A stretch of 64,000 nt of DNA from Paraburkholderia dioscoreae (GTDB lineage: Bacteria > Pseudomonadota > Gammaproteobacteria > Burkholderiales > Burkholderiaceae), in NCBI RefSeq assembly GCF_902459535.1, contig NZ_LR699554.1, positions 3,348,001 through 3,412,000 of the forward strand. The letters run 5' to 3'. Positions 28,176 to 37,554 of this stretch are shown in pieces. How positions within the stretch are numbered: position 1 is the first letter of the stretch; each line of letters starts with the position of its first letter. Below the pieces are notes generated by a model, which ran no database searches, was not told where the DNA came from, and saw only the letters and a list, made by a program, of their open reading frames with translations. The position numbers and the translations under genes were made by a program.

Positions 28176-29108
28176 ATGGCGTATGCGATTGACCGTCTGG
28201 AAACTTTTCGTTCGCACGTATTCTGTGAAGGCTGGTTTTCCGGCCTTGCGGAGCGTCGCGGATCGATCTCGGTAATGTTGGACGGCAAGCGTTATCAGCC
28301 TGTCATCACCGCCGTCAACCGGCCGGACGTCGCAGCCGCGTTCGGTCGAGGTGCTGAAAAGTGGGGATTCAGACTGTCATGTCGCATCGACGCGCGAGAC
28401 GGATGGTATGGAAGAATTGGCCTGATCCTGTCGGACGGCAAAACGGAACTCCGTGTCGATGATCCGGCGCGCGAGGTGCTTAACGCGGACTGCGCGGAAT
28501 CAAGCGCTGCCGAGGCGGCTTTCTTCGAATCGGTGCGAGCTGCCGACAATCCTGCCATTCTCGAGATCGGCTCACGCGCCCGCAGCGGCAACAATCGCCG
28601 TGCGCTCTTCCCTGCTTCGGCCAGCTATGTGGGTTTCGACATCGTGGCCGGCGAAAACGTCGACATAGTCGGCGATGCCCATTTCCTTTCTCAGACACTT
28701 CCTGCCAATCACTTCGACTACATCTACACGATCTCCACGTTTGAACACCTGATGATGCCGTGGAAAGTCGCGGTCGAGATGAACAAGGTGATGAAGACCG
28801 GTGGTATCGGCTTTATCCAGTCTCATCAGTCGTGGCCGGTGCATGATGCGCCGTGGGACTTTTACCGCTTCTCGAAGTTCGGCTGGCATGGCATCTTCAA
28901 CCAGTTCACCGGATTCGAGGTCGTGACCAGCGCCCAGAGCAACCCGGCGGCGATCATCCCCCAGACGCAGATCGACAATCCGGCGACGTTCCTTGAGAAC
29001 GAGACCGGCTATCTGGCGAGCATGTGCGTGATAAAAAAGGTGGCGCCCTGCAACCTTTCCTGGGACGCCGATCCAGGCACGATCATGAAGACAGCCTATC
29101 CGGGCTGA
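28176..29108 (+). CDS. Class I SAM-dependent methyltransferase-like protein
   Basis: The 310-aa protein has an N-terminal beta-rich region of about 100 residues, then a methyltransferase fold: ILEIGSRARSGNN (SAM-binding motif I), YVGFDIVAGENVDIVGDAH (acidic loop) and YIYTISTFEHLMMPWKVAVE with the usual MKTGGIGFI strand. Substrate unknown; the FEHLMMPW pattern is seen in methyltransferases linked to glycan biosynthesis. GGAG eight bases before ATG 28176 makes this start better than in-frame ATGs at 28119 and 28131. No neighbour suggests a pathway. Confidence 0.75.
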   Translation: MAYAIDRLETFRSHVFCEGWFSGLAERRGSISVMLDGKRYQPVITAVNRPDVAAAFGRGAEKWGFRLSCRIDARDGWYGRIGLILSDGKTELRVDDPAREVLNADCAESSAAEAAFFESVRAADNPAILEIGSRARSGNNRRALFPASASYVGFDIVAGENVDIVGDAHFLSQTLPANHFDYIYTISTFEHLMMPWKVAVEMNKVMKTGGIGFIQSHQSWPVHDAPWDFYRFSKFGWHGIFNQFTGFEVVTSAQSNPAAIIPQTQIDNPATFLENETGYLASMCVIKKVAPCNLSWDADPGTIMKTAYPG

Positions 29109-29362
29109 CCGTCAGTCGGCAATCGCCGCCTTGTCCAGCATGAGCGCGTGGCAGCCAATGCCGCACGACTAAATAGTTAGCTTGTCGAAGTGAATTCCGG
29201 GAAGTTTACGACTTGACTGGCGACTGTCGCAAGCGCACCCAACTGCACTGAAACGTCAGCACGACTGCAACCGTATCGGCATGACATTCGAAGCCTCGCC
29301 TGCAGAAAATCGCGCGCAGCGTTAAAGTGAAGTACCCCCAATCGATTGCCGAGGAATCCGTA

Positions 29363-29632
29363 ATGAACCGTAACGCATTCACCGAAAGCCTGACGAAAGA
29401 AGGCTTCCCCGACGCCGTGGTTGTCACGCGCGAGGCGAACGCCGAGATGGCTGTTCACGAGCATCCGTTCGAAGCGAAAGCCCTGATTCTCGAAGGCGAA
29501 ATGAGCATACGCGTGGGTGACGAGGAACGCGCGTATCACGTCGGCGACGTCTTCCACTTGCTGCCCCACAAACCGCATTCGGAGCGCTATGGCCCGAATG
29601 GTGTGACGTATCTGGTGGGAAGGAAGCAGTAA
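29363..29632 (+). CDS. Small cupin-domain protein
   Basis: The 89-aa protein is one cupin barrel: HEHPFEAKALILEGEMSI (motif 1, with HxH and E) and YHVGDVFHLLPHKPHSE (motif 2 with G and H). The metal site looks intact. GAGGAA upstream supports ATG 29363. Possible roles include sensing or binding a small carboxylate; nothing nearby decides it. It is convergent with the AstE-like gene. Confidence 0.8.
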   Translation: MNRNAFTESLTKEGFPDAVVVTREANAEMAVHEHPFEAKALILEGEMSIRVGDEERAYHVGDVFHLLPHKPHSERYGPNGVTYLVGRKQ

Positions 29633-29675
29633 GGCGCGGCCTGAAAAACGGCACGCGCCAATCGAAAGAAGAACG

Positions 29676-30791
29676 TCAGGCGCCCAGCAGAACGCCAGTC
29701 CTGAAAGGCCGCGTGCCTGTCACACGCCCAAGCGGTGCGCCGGCCGTTACAAAGCGAATCGCGCGGCGCATGTAAAACACGCCTTCGGTCTTGCTGACGA
29801 TCGTCGTCGTCTCGTCCGTCAGTGGATCGACGATATCGAATAGCGCCTGCCCCACGCGAATCGTGTCGCCAATCTTCGCGCGGTGAATGAGAATCCCGCT
29901 CACCGGCGCATAGAACTGCTCACTGCCGGCGAGCGGCGTGGCGGGCGTCAACAACGGCGGCAAAGGCCTGGCGTCGAGCTGAATCGCCTTGCGCCACACC
30001 AGATAATCGACAAGTGCGTCGGCATCCTCTTGAGCAACCTCATAGGAAACGTCGCGCTGGCCGCGGCACTCCACGGTCACGGCAATCGCACCGTCAGGCA
30101 CCGGCTTGTCGGCCGGCAGAGCTTGTCGCAACTGCCACCATAACAGGCTGTGCGTTTCATCGAACGCTTCGCCGCCTGAATTGGTGGCAAGCAACGACGC
30201 CTGCGCTCCAAGATAACGCGACAACGGTTCGAACTCGGGCCACGCGGCCTCGCTGGTATAGAGGTGCATTGCCGCTTCGAGCGAACAGTGCAGATCGATA
30301 ATTACATCCGCGTCGAACGAGAGTTTCAGCAGCGCCAGTTGCAGCGATTCGAATTCGGTCAACGGTTTCTGAGCGGCCAGTTCCTCGGCAATCAACCGGC
30401 GAACAATCCGCACATTCTCGGCGGCATTGGAACCCAACGCTTCTTTGGCTTGCGCCACCAGCTTCGGAAACTGCAGGAAGTGACGATTGAAGTTCTTCCC
30501 GCTGCCCAGATCGAAGCGGCCAAGAAATTGACCGAGCACGTATTGGCCGAGCCCGACCGGATTCGCTACCGGCACAAGGACGATTTCCGCGTTCAGCGCA
30601 TCCTGCTTTTCCAGTTCGAGCAAACGACGCTTGAGCAAGACCGTCGTCAGCATCGCCGGCGTTTCATCGGCATGCAGCGACGACTGGATATAAATCTTCT
30701 GCCCGCTATTCGCCGGGCCGAAATGAAACGACACCAGTTCGCGGTGCGTGCCGATAGCCGGCGAGAGAAGCGGAATGGATTGCCTGTTCAT
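29676..30791 (-). CDS. Succinylglutamate desuccinylase/aspartoacylase family metallohydrolase
   Basis: The 371-aa protein belongs to the M14-like AstE/AspA amidohydrolases. The zinc site is visible as SSLHADETPAM (HxxE) and later DLHCSLEAAMHLY (third His). The C-terminal beta domain (APVSGILIHRAKIGDTI) resembles a lipoyl-like fold in the family. It should remove an acyl group from an N-acyl amino acid or a related amide. It lies 31 bp downstream of an amino-acid-type ABC binding protein on the same strand, which suggests the imported ligand is its substrate. Confidence 0.85.
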   Translation of the reverse strand: MNRQSIPLLSPAIGTHRELVSFHFGPANSGQKIYIQSSLHADETPAMLTTVLLKRRLLELEKQDALNAEIVLVPVANPVGLGQYVLGQFLGRFDLGSGKNFNRHFLQFPKLVAQAKEALGSNAAENVRIVRRLIAEELAAQKPLTEFESLQLALLKLSFDADVIIDLHCSLEAAMHLYTSEAAWPEFEPLSRYLGAQASLLATNSGGEAFDETHSLLWWQLRQALPADKPVPDGAIAVTVECRGQRDVSYEVAQEDADALVDYLVWRKAIQLDARPLPPLLTPATPLAGSEQFYAPVSGILIHRAKIGDTIRVGQALFDIVDPLTDETTTIVSKTEGVFYMRRAIRFVTAGAPLGRVTGTRPFRTGVLLGA

Positions 30792-30822
30792 GAGCGGGAG
30801 TCTTTAAAAGAAAGTCGGAGAA

Positions 30823-31590
30823 TCAGTTTCCGTACGGATCGAAGTCGAAGTACTTCTTTGCGATCTGCGCGTACGTGCCGTCCTTGCGCATCGAGGCGAT
30901 CGCCTCGTTGATGGAGGCCTGCACCGCGGTCTCATCCTTGCGCAAGCCGATGCCCACGCCGCGATCGCCCATCGAGAGCGGTTCGCCCACGAACGCAAAC
31001 CCCTTGCCCGCCTGTGTGCGCAAGAATCCGTAGTCCGCCTCCACCGAACCGAGCAACGCGCCGTCGAGACGCCCGTTCTCCAGGTCGGCGAAGACTTCCT
31101 CCTGACTCTTATACGCCACCACATGCACGCCGAGCGGCGCCCAGTTCTTCAGCGCATACCCCTCGAACTGCGTGCCCGACTGCACGCCGATTTGCTTGCC
31201 TGGCAATGCGTTCAAGCCGCCCGCGAGCGCGGAACCTTGGCGCGCGATTAGCCGCGATTTGAACTGGAACAGCTTCGACGAAAACAGAATCTGCTGTTCG
31301 CGCTTTTCCGTGATCGCCATTGAAGAAAGGATCGCGTCGATCTTGCGCGCCTGCAACGCCGGAATCATCCCCGAAAATTCGAGCTCCACCCACTGGCAGC
31401 GCGCGTGAATGCGCTTGCAGATTTCGTTGCCGAGATCGACGTCGAAGCCTTTGAAGCTGCCGTCGGGCGCCTTGGAGTCCATCGGCGGATAGGTCGGATC
31501 GATGCCGAGGCGCAGCGTGGTGGAATCAGCAGCAAACGCGCCGCTGCTGAAAGCCAGCGCGGCGCTCAAGATCATCAGCGAAATTTTCAT
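30823..31590 (-). CDS. Polar amino-acid ABC transporter substrate-binding protein
   Basis: The 255-aa precursor has a Sec signal peptide (ILSAALAFSSGAFAADS) and the family-3 solute-binding signature LRLGIDPTYPPMDSK, FKGFDVDLGNEICKR, MAITEKREQQILFS. It resembles lysine/arginine/ornithine/histidine or opine binders. No permease or ATPase genes are adjacent, so it is an orphan in this window. It shares a 124-bp divergent promoter region with a LysR gene that may control it together with the amidohydrolase. Confidence 0.88.
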   Translation of the reverse strand: MKISLMILSAALAFSSGAFAADSTTLRLGIDPTYPPMDSKAPDGSFKGFDVDLGNEICKRIHARCQWVELEFSGMIPALQARKIDAILSSMAITEKREQQILFSSKLFQFKSRLIARQGSALAGGLNALPGKQIGVQSGTQFEGYALKNWAPLGVHVVAYKSQEEVFADLENGRLDGALLGSVEADYGFLRTQAGKGFAFVGEPLSMGDRGVGIGLRKDETAVQASINEAIASMRKDGTYAQIAKKYFDFDPYGN

Positions 31591-31714
31591 GGGAGGACGG
31601 AGTGTGGGGTGGGCGGATAACTACCGCGTCATCCTATGCCGCGTCCGCGCATCAAAGAAGCCCCGTTGAGACTATCATGATCACTTTTACCGATCACCGG
31701 ACGGCACAGCCCTC

Positions 31715-32635
31715 ATGGCGTTGACCATCTCCCAGCTTCGCGCATTCACCGCCGTGGCCGAGCACGGCAGCATCCGCGCGGCTTCGCGTGCGCTCGGTAT
31801 CGCGCAAAGCGGCATCACGCAGCAATTGCAGAACCTCGAATCGATGCTCGGCGCCACGCTCTTTACCCGCACGAATCGGGGCATTGCGCTGACCGCACTC
31901 GGCCAGCGGCTGTTGCAGCGGGCCGGCGCGATCATCGGCGAATGCGAACGCGCGGAGCAGGACGTGCAGCAACTGCGCGGCGACTATGTCGGCGAGGTCA
32001 CGTTCGGCATGACAACCGAACCGCTCGTCGATGCGTTCGCGCCGGTGCTGATGGAATTCCACACGCGCTTCGAGCGGGTCGCGGTGCATCTGCGTACGGG
32101 CACCTCGCGCATGATGATTTCGTGGATTCGCGAAGGCACGCTGGACTTCGCGGTTGCCCTCGTCTCGAAGCACACGGATACCGCCGATCTATCGGTCATG
32201 CCGCTTTATCCGTCCGATCCGGTGGTCGTCTGCCGCCAAGGGCATCCGAAGGCCGGCGCGACCTCGCTGGCCGAACTGGTCGACTGCACGTGGGTGGCCA
32301 CGCGCTCGCCGAATCTCACGGCCGATCCGCAAGTCAATCGCCTGAGCCATCTGTTCGAGAGCCACGGCTTGCCGCCGCCGAAAATCGTCGCGACGGTAGA
32401 AGGCTTGTACGAGACGCTGCATCTGGTGGGCGCAACGGACTGCCTGTCGCTGGAGTCGTCGATCGTGGCGAAGCGTGGGCCGTTTGCCGGCACGCTCACG
32501 TCCATTCCCGTGCGCGAGCGCGCGGTCGAACAGAACGTGTGCCTGCTGCAGCGCGCGGCCATTCCGCTCACGCCCGCCGCGCAGGAGCTCGCGACCATGA
32601 TCGCTTCGTACACGCGCACGGTGCGGGCGCGTTGA
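31715..32635 (+). CDS. LysR-type transcriptional regulator
   Basis: The 306-aa protein has the LysR winged HTH at residues 1-60 (ISQLRAFTAVAEHGSIRAAS, then IAQSGITQQLQNLE and LFTRTNRGIALT) and a periplasmic-binding-like effector domain to the C-terminus. It is divergent from the amino-acid-binding-protein and amidohydrolase genes, the standard layout for a LysR activator of that pair. The effector is probably the imported amino-acid derivative (inference). Confidence 0.9.
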   Translation: MALTISQLRAFTAVAEHGSIRAASRALGIAQSGITQQLQNLESMLGATLFTRTNRGIALTALGQRLLQRAGAIIGECERAEQDVQQLRGDYVGEVTFGMTTEPLVDAFAPVLMEFHTRFERVAVHLRTGTSRMMISWIREGTLDFAVALVSKHTDTADLSVMPLYPSDPVVVCRQGHPKAGATSLAELVDCTWVATRSPNLTADPQVNRLSHLFESHGLPPPKIVATVEGLYETLHLVGATDCLSLESSIVAKRGPFAGTLTSIPVRERAVEQNVCLLQRAAIPLTPAAQELATMIASYTRTVRAR

Positions 32636-32884
32636 AGCGGTGCTGCCAAGCGAAGCCGCCGCGCTGCGGCTACAATTAAGTATCCACACCGGACGCAAGC
32701 AGCATTAACGGCGCCGTTCGAGCATCCACGTAGGCGAACGACCGCCGGCACCCACCGAAAAAGTCCGGGCACGCTTCAAGCTAAGCACAGCAGCAAACCA
32801 ATTGCGGAGGCGAGCGGCGCACAGCGCCCTCGCACCGCATGGAGTCTTCTTTACGTCGTAGACCATCAACAGGAGTTTCCCCAA

Positions 32885-33739
32885 ATGATGAATCGAGACA
32901 ATCCCGTCTGGCTGATCACAGGATGTTCCACCGGATTCGGCCGCGAGCTGGCAAAACTGGTGCTGGAACGCGGCTGGCGCGCGGTGGTTACCGCACGCGA
33001 CCCGTCGAAAGTGAAAGATATCGTTGAGGGCCACGCCGATCGCGCACTGGTTCTGGCGCTCGACGTGACGAATCCCAAGCAGATCGAAGACGTAGTCGCG
33101 CAGACAAAGCAGCGTTTCGGCCGCGTCGATGCGCTCGTCAACAACGCGGGTTACGGTTATCTGGCCGCGATCGAGGAAGGCGAAGACGACGAAGTCCGCG
33201 CCATGTTCGAAACCAACGTATTCGGCCTGATCGACATGACGAAGGCGGTCTTGCCGATCATGCGTGAACAGCACAGCGGTTTGATCGTGAACGTGTCGTC
33301 AATCGGCGGTATCACGAGCTTTGCGGCGACCGGCTATTACCACGCCACCAAATACGCAGTGGAGGGCTTGTCCGAATCGCTGGCGACGGAGGTGAAGCCG
33401 CTCGGCATCGACGTGTTGATCGTTGAGCCGGGGCCGTTCCGTACGAACTGGGCGGGTCCGTCTATCAAACAGTCGGGCACGGTGATCGACGACTACGCGG
33501 CCACGGCCGGCGAGCGCCGCGCGCAGACCGAAGCGCGCAGCGGCAAGCAGGCAGGCGACCCGGTGCGCGCGGCGCAGGCCATCATCGACGCCGCGCTGTC
33601 GGACAAACCGCCGCTGCGTTTACTGCTCGGCAAAACTGCACTCGAATTGGCCCGCAAGAAGCTGGACTTCATGCGCGGCGACTTCGATGCATGGGAAGCC
33701 ACGACGGTAGGCGCGGATTTTCCGGAGGGAGCGGGTTAA
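32885..33739 (+). CDS. Short-chain dehydrogenase/reductase
   Basis: The 284-aa classical SDR has the cofactor loop TGCSTGFG, the NNAG motif (NNAGYG), catalytic Ser in NVSSIGG and YxxxK in YHATK. The substitution pattern at the cofactor loop (TARDPSK after beta2) suggests NADP. The substrate is unknown. An AGGAG lies about 8 bases before the ATG at 32885. A 249-bp gap precedes it with no feature seen. Confidence 0.9.
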   Translation: MMNRDNPVWLITGCSTGFGRELAKLVLERGWRAVVTARDPSKVKDIVEGHADRALVLALDVTNPKQIEDVVAQTKQRFGRVDALVNNAGYGYLAAIEEGEDDEVRAMFETNVFGLIDMTKAVLPIMREQHSGLIVNVSSIGGITSFAATGYYHATKYAVEGLSESLATEVKPLGIDVLIVEPGPFRTNWAGPSIKQSGTVIDDYAATAGERRAQTEARSGKQAGDPVRAAQAIIDAALSDKPPLRLLLGKTALELARKKLDFMRGDFDAWEATTVGADFPEGAG

Positions 33740-33768
33740 TAAGCCGCGCGAGTCATCCGTTGGTTGGG

Positions 33769-34185
33769 TTAAAACTCGACCAGCGCGAAGTCTTCCTTGC
33801 CTACGTCGCAGAGCGGGCAGCGCCAGTCGGGCGGGACATCCGCCCAGCGCGTGCCCGGCGCGATGCCTTCTTCCGGCAAACCCTCGGCTTCGTCGTAGAC
33901 CCAGCCGCAGATCACGCAGACCCATTGCTTGAAGTCGTCCGCTGTGGCGGCGGAATCGGTGCACGCAGGCGGCGCATCGGCCGCCTGCGACGCCGGCGTT
34001 TCATCGAGGCTCACCACCAACGGTGCGGCAGTGCCCACGCCGGTTTCCGCGAGACGCGCCTGCAGGCTTTCCAGCAACCGCTGCGCTTCGGCCTGCGTCA
34101 GATCGATCCAGTAGGGATCGCCGGCGCCGTCGTTGAGCCGCTCGGGGGAAAACTGGATTTCTACGGCTACGCCCTTCTTGTACAT
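33769..34185 (-). CDS. Rubredoxin with N-terminal extension
   Basis: The 138-aa product ends with a complete rubredoxin domain (residues about 86-138): CVICGWVYDEAEGLPEEGIAP, then CPLCDVGKEDF, giving four Cys ligands to one iron. The first 85 residues are an extra domain (VEIQFSPERLNDG, DLTQAEAQRLLESL) with no known motif. It should be a cytoplasmic one-electron carrier. A tiny membrane peptide gene lies 104 bp upstream on the same strand and a Rieske oxygenase further up, but a direct link is not shown. Confidence 0.9.
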   Translation of the reverse strand: MYKKGVAVEIQFSPERLNDGAGDPYWIDLTQAEAQRLLESLQARLAETGVGTAAPLVVSLDETPASQAADAPPACTDSAATADDFKQWVCVICGWVYDEAEGLPEEGIAPGTRWADVPPDWRCPLCDVGKEDFALVEF

Positions 34186-34289
34186 GGCAAATCGGAATAT
34201 CGATTAAGCCGGCAGCGCGTCCCCAAGGGGCTTCCTTCAGGACGGGCCGGCATGGGTCGGAAGCGTCGCGCCGAGGCTTCGCGCAGAGA

Positions 34290-34406
34290 TCAGACGAACT
34301 GGTTCAGTACGATGGCGGCGATCAGGCCGGCAGCGCCGATGAGGCCCAGCAGTTGCAGCAGAGTGAGGGATTTACGGGTTGCGGTAGGGATTTGTTGCGT
34401 AGTCAC
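34290..34406 (-). CDS. Small hydrophobic peptide, 38 aa
   Basis: A GTG-started frame encodes 38 residues: a polar head (TTQQIPTATRKS) followed by one long hydrophobic segment (LLGLIGAAGLIAAIVL) ending NQFV, i.e. a single-pass membrane peptide. Composition is protein-like, and no competing gene occupies the interval between rubredoxin and the Rieske oxygenase. The ribosome site is weak. Function unknown. Confidence 0.55.
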   Translation of the reverse strand: MTTQQIPTATRKSLTLLQLLGLIGAAGLIAAIVLNQFV

Positions 34407-34646
34407 GGGCTATTCTTGAAGATCGGAAAAAGCGAAATGGTACACGGGTCCGCGGCCTGCGCATGTCGATTAGCGCAAACCGCCGTGCATTAGCTGCCAT
34501 TATCGCCGCTCGATCGCCCGGGATTCCCTACCGTCCGGAAATGGATTAATTCCCCTTGACGGGGAAAAGTTTTCCTGTGAATGCGCCAGGCGCGATCAGT
34601 AACAAAACTGCACGTCCACACGCCCGGCGTCAGATAGACCCGGATA

Positions 34647-35867
34647 TCAGCTTTTCGCCAGCGGGCTGCCGTGGCGAGAATCCCAGAAGCGAATCACCTC
34701 GGTGTCGCCCGTGCCGGCGCCCACCACCTGATCCGGTGCGCCGTGCTCGCGCAGCAACGCGCGCAGTTCGTTGATGACCGGAAACACCTCGTGATTCCAG
34801 TCCGCGCCTTGCGAATCGTGGGCGCGCTGTTCGGCTTCGACGATCTCGCGGTCTTCCTTGAAAATGCGTTCGGTGAACCACACCAGCAGCGGCCATGCGA
34901 GATTCAGTACGCCGGGAACGCCCGGTTTGCGAATCGACAGCAGGCCGAACGTGCGGTTGGTACGCTGCTCGCGATCGAGCGGCACATAGACGATCCATAG
35001 ATTCATCACCAGCGTCTGCTCGGACGTGCGAATCTGCAGCGTCTGATACGGATACTCGGTGCGGATCGTCATCACGTCCTTGTCGTTGTCGCCGCCGGTT
35101 TTGCGGCTCTGGCCGAACACGATGGCTTCGCCGATAGGTTGCTGGCCGGCCATGCGCGCAAACGTGTAATCGACTTCGACCCAGCCCTCGCCGTTGCGGC
35201 GGCCGAGCGAGCGCGCCCGCATCTGCCCCATCTGCTTGCGATGCAGAAACTGATGGTTCATGTCCATCAGGTTCTCGTGCATGAACGAGTAGTGGCAATT
35301 CACCGGACGGCCAAAGCGGCGCGTCTTGTACTTCTTGTCCGAAACCGAGGCGAGATCCGGCAGGGGCCGTTGTTCTGCAAGAGCGGCGTCGCCGGGGAAA
35401 ACGAAAATCAGGCCTTCCACTTCGTGGCACGGATAGGAGCGCACACCGTTCGGCAGACGTTCGCGACCCAGATACGGCACGTCGATACACTTGCCCGAAC
35501 AGTCGTAAGTCCAGCCGTGGTAGCCGCAGCGAATCGATTCGCCATCCACCACGCCCTGATGCAAGGGCACCTGACGATGCGCGCAGCGGTCTTCGAGCGC
35601 GAACACCTTGCCGGCCTCCGTGCGCGCCAGCACGATCGGGTCGCCCGCGAACGTCACGCCATGCGTCTTGCCCCGCTTCACCTCATGCGACCACGCAAGC
35701 GGATACCAGTAATCAGGGTGAATGCCGACGCGGCGCAGATCGCGCACCGGCGCGTCGTTGGCCGCCTGGCCGGACGCGTGAGCGCTTTTCTGCGATGCTG
35801 CCTGGACGGGCTGCACATCGACGGTTGCATCGCCCGTGTCTTGTTCTAGCGGGGGAACAGCATGCAT
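34647..35867 (-). CDS. Rieske non-heme iron oxygenase, PaO/VanA-type
   Basis: The 406-aa protein has a Rieske [2Fe-2S] domain (CAHRQVPLHQG and CGYHGWTYD: CxH...CxxH) at residues about 95-145 and a catalytic domain with the mononuclear-iron motif NLMDMNHQFLH. This domain order is that of ring-hydroxylating or demethylating oxygenase alpha subunits. The reductase is not adjacent and the substrate is not inferable. The in-frame extension upstream is rejected because ATG 35867 has GGAG at proper spacing. Confidence 0.88.
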   Translation of the reverse strand: MHAVPPLEQDTGDATVDVQPVQAASQKSAHASGQAANDAPVRDLRRVGIHPDYWYPLAWSHEVKRGKTHGVTFAGDPIVLARTEAGKVFALEDRCAHRQVPLHQGVVDGESIRCGYHGWTYDCSGKCIDVPYLGRERLPNGVRSYPCHEVEGLIFVFPGDAALAEQRPLPDLASVSDKKYKTRRFGRPVNCHYSFMHENLMDMNHQFLHRKQMGQMRARSLGRRNGEGWVEVDYTFARMAGQQPIGEAIVFGQSRKTGGDNDKDVMTIRTEYPYQTLQIRTSEQTLVMNLWIVYVPLDREQRTNRTFGLLSIRKPGVPGVLNLAWPLLVWFTERIFKEDREIVEAEQRAHDSQGADWNHEVFPVINELRALLREHGAPDQVVGAGTGDTEVIRFWDSRHGSPLAKS

Positions 35868-36053
35868 AGGTGGGTCTCCGTGCACGAGCGGAAAGAGGGT
35901 CGCCACCCTGCAGATTGCGGGCGGCATCGTCGCCAGTCTACTAGAACCCGACACCCTATGGGATCGAGGACCGCGCAACCACCCTCGGCAGCGCCTGCCC
36001 GCACAAGCGCACCGCCCACCTCGAACACCTTGTTGAAAAGACGCCGCGCCGCG

Positions 36054-37505
36054 TCAGCCTTCGTCCGGCGCCACCAGGCCGGAGCGGCGCTGCACGCCCC
36101 ACGACCGCCCGCCGCGCAGGAAATGCAGCCAGCCGAGCGTGGCGCCCACATGCCGTACCAGCTGAAACGTGAACGGCTCGGCGATCGCCGCGAACACCGC
36201 CATCCACAAGCTGTTGGCGGTGCGCTCGCCGGTCCAGCGCCGATACAGATGAATGCTCCACAGATAGAACGCGAGATCGATCGCCGTTTTGAGCCCGATC
36301 ACGCTGAAGATCGACACGACGATCGCGCCGTGTCCGCCGAACAGAAAGGCGAGCAGCAGCGCAAACGCGGTCAGGCCGTAGATGGGCTGCATGGTGTCGA
36401 TCGCCTTGACCGGCAGCATCAGCATGCCGAGCGTGCCGTAGCGCGGATTGCCGGTCATGTCGCGGTTCCAGTATTGCGTCTGCAGGAAGCCCGCGAACCA
36501 GCGCCGGCGTTGACGCAGAAAACTGGCAAGGTTGTCCGGCGCATCGGTGCGGGCATGCGCGTCGCCGACCACGCGCACGTCCCAGCCAAGGCCGTGGTCG
36601 ACCGAATAGCGGCGCAGCCGGTGAATCAGCTCGTAGTCTTCGACCAGGCACTGCGGATCGAAACCGCCCACGTCGACCAGCGCGTCGCGCTTGAACGAAG
36701 CGAAGGCGCCCGAAATCAGCAGCAGACTGTCGGCGCGCATCCACGCAAAACGGGCGATGAAGTTGCGCATGTACTCGTAGGTCTGAAACCACTGGAATAC
36801 ACGCCCCGACACCGACTTGCCGCACACCGGCACCAGAATGCCGGCTGCGGCGACCAGCTTCGGCTCGCTCGCGAAAGCGGCACGCATGGCGTAGGTGGCG
36901 TCGTCGTCGAGCAGAGTGTCGGCGTCGACTGTCATGACGGTTTCCGTGGTCATCACGGTGATCGCGGCGTTCAGCGCGCGCGCCTTGCCGCCGTGCGGCA
37001 CGCGCAGCCAGAACAGGTTCGGATACAGCGAGCTCGGCGCGCTCAGCACGCCGTCGGCGGCCGCGGTGAGGCCGAAGCGCCCAGTGAGCAGCTCGCGGGT
37101 CGAGTCGGTGGAGCCGTCGTCGGCAATGACGATTTGCGCCGGCCCGTGCGTTTGCCGCAGCAGCGCGGCGAGCGTCACCGGCAGAACGGTCGCTTCGTTA
37201 TGCGACGCAACGATCACGCCCATGCTCGGCAAGCTGCGCCGCTCGAACTCGGGTTCGAGCGGCGGTGTACGCCGCATGAGCGGCAGCGTTTTCCACGTGA
37301 CGAACGCCAGCAGCAAGGTGTCGTACACCACGTAGGCAATGCCCGTCGACCAGGCCAGCGCCCCCTGCAGAAAGAAGGCGCGTGCGAACAGCAGCAGCCA
37401 CAACACGACCACGCTCAGATGAATCAGCGTACTCAACGCAGTCGTGCGGCGCGGCACAATGCGCGGCGACGCGAGCGCGAGAGCCTGTTCCAGGGTTTTC
37501 TTCAA
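36054..37505 (-). CDS. Membrane glycosyltransferase family 2 (processive BcsA/PgaC-like)
   Basis: The 483-aa protein has two N-terminal membrane helices, a cytosolic GT2 catalytic region with VIADDGSTD, MTVDADTLL, LVEDYEL and QRRRWFAGF (the QxxRW motif of processive synthases), and about four C-terminal membrane helices. It should polymerise or transfer sugars from a nucleotide donor at the inner membrane. No other exopolysaccharide genes flank it. The polymer is unknown. Confidence 0.88.
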   Translation of the reverse strand: MKKTLEQALALASPRIVPRRTTALSTLIHLSVVVLWLLLFARAFFLQGALAWSTGIAYVVYDTLLLAFVTWKTLPLMRRTPPLEPEFERRSLPSMGVIVASHNEATVLPVTLAALLRQTHGPAQIVIADDGSTDSTRELLTGRFGLTAAADGVLSAPSSLYPNLFWLRVPHGGKARALNAAITVMTTETVMTVDADTLLDDDATYAMRAAFASEPKLVAAAGILVPVCGKSVSGRVFQWFQTYEYMRNFIARFAWMRADSLLLISGAFASFKRDALVDVGGFDPQCLVEDYELIHRLRRYSVDHGLGWDVRVVGDAHARTDAPDNLASFLRQRRRWFAGFLQTQYWNRDMTGNPRYGTLGMLMLPVKAIDTMQPIYGLTAFALLLAFLFGGHGAIVVSIFSVIGLKTAIDLAFYLWSIHLYRRWTGERTANSLWMAVFAAIAEPFTFQLVRHVGATLGWLHFLRGGRSWGVQRRSGLVAPDEG

Positions 37506-37554
37506 AGTGACGGCCGGGTTAGTCGGTGCTGCGGTTGATAAGGGGACGCAGCGC

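Noticed and set aside
35862..37538. A 558-codon plus-strand frame
   Set aside because: It is antisense to the membrane glycosyltransferase, whose catalytic motifs are clear; the frame is Arg/His/Gln-rich and lacks domains.
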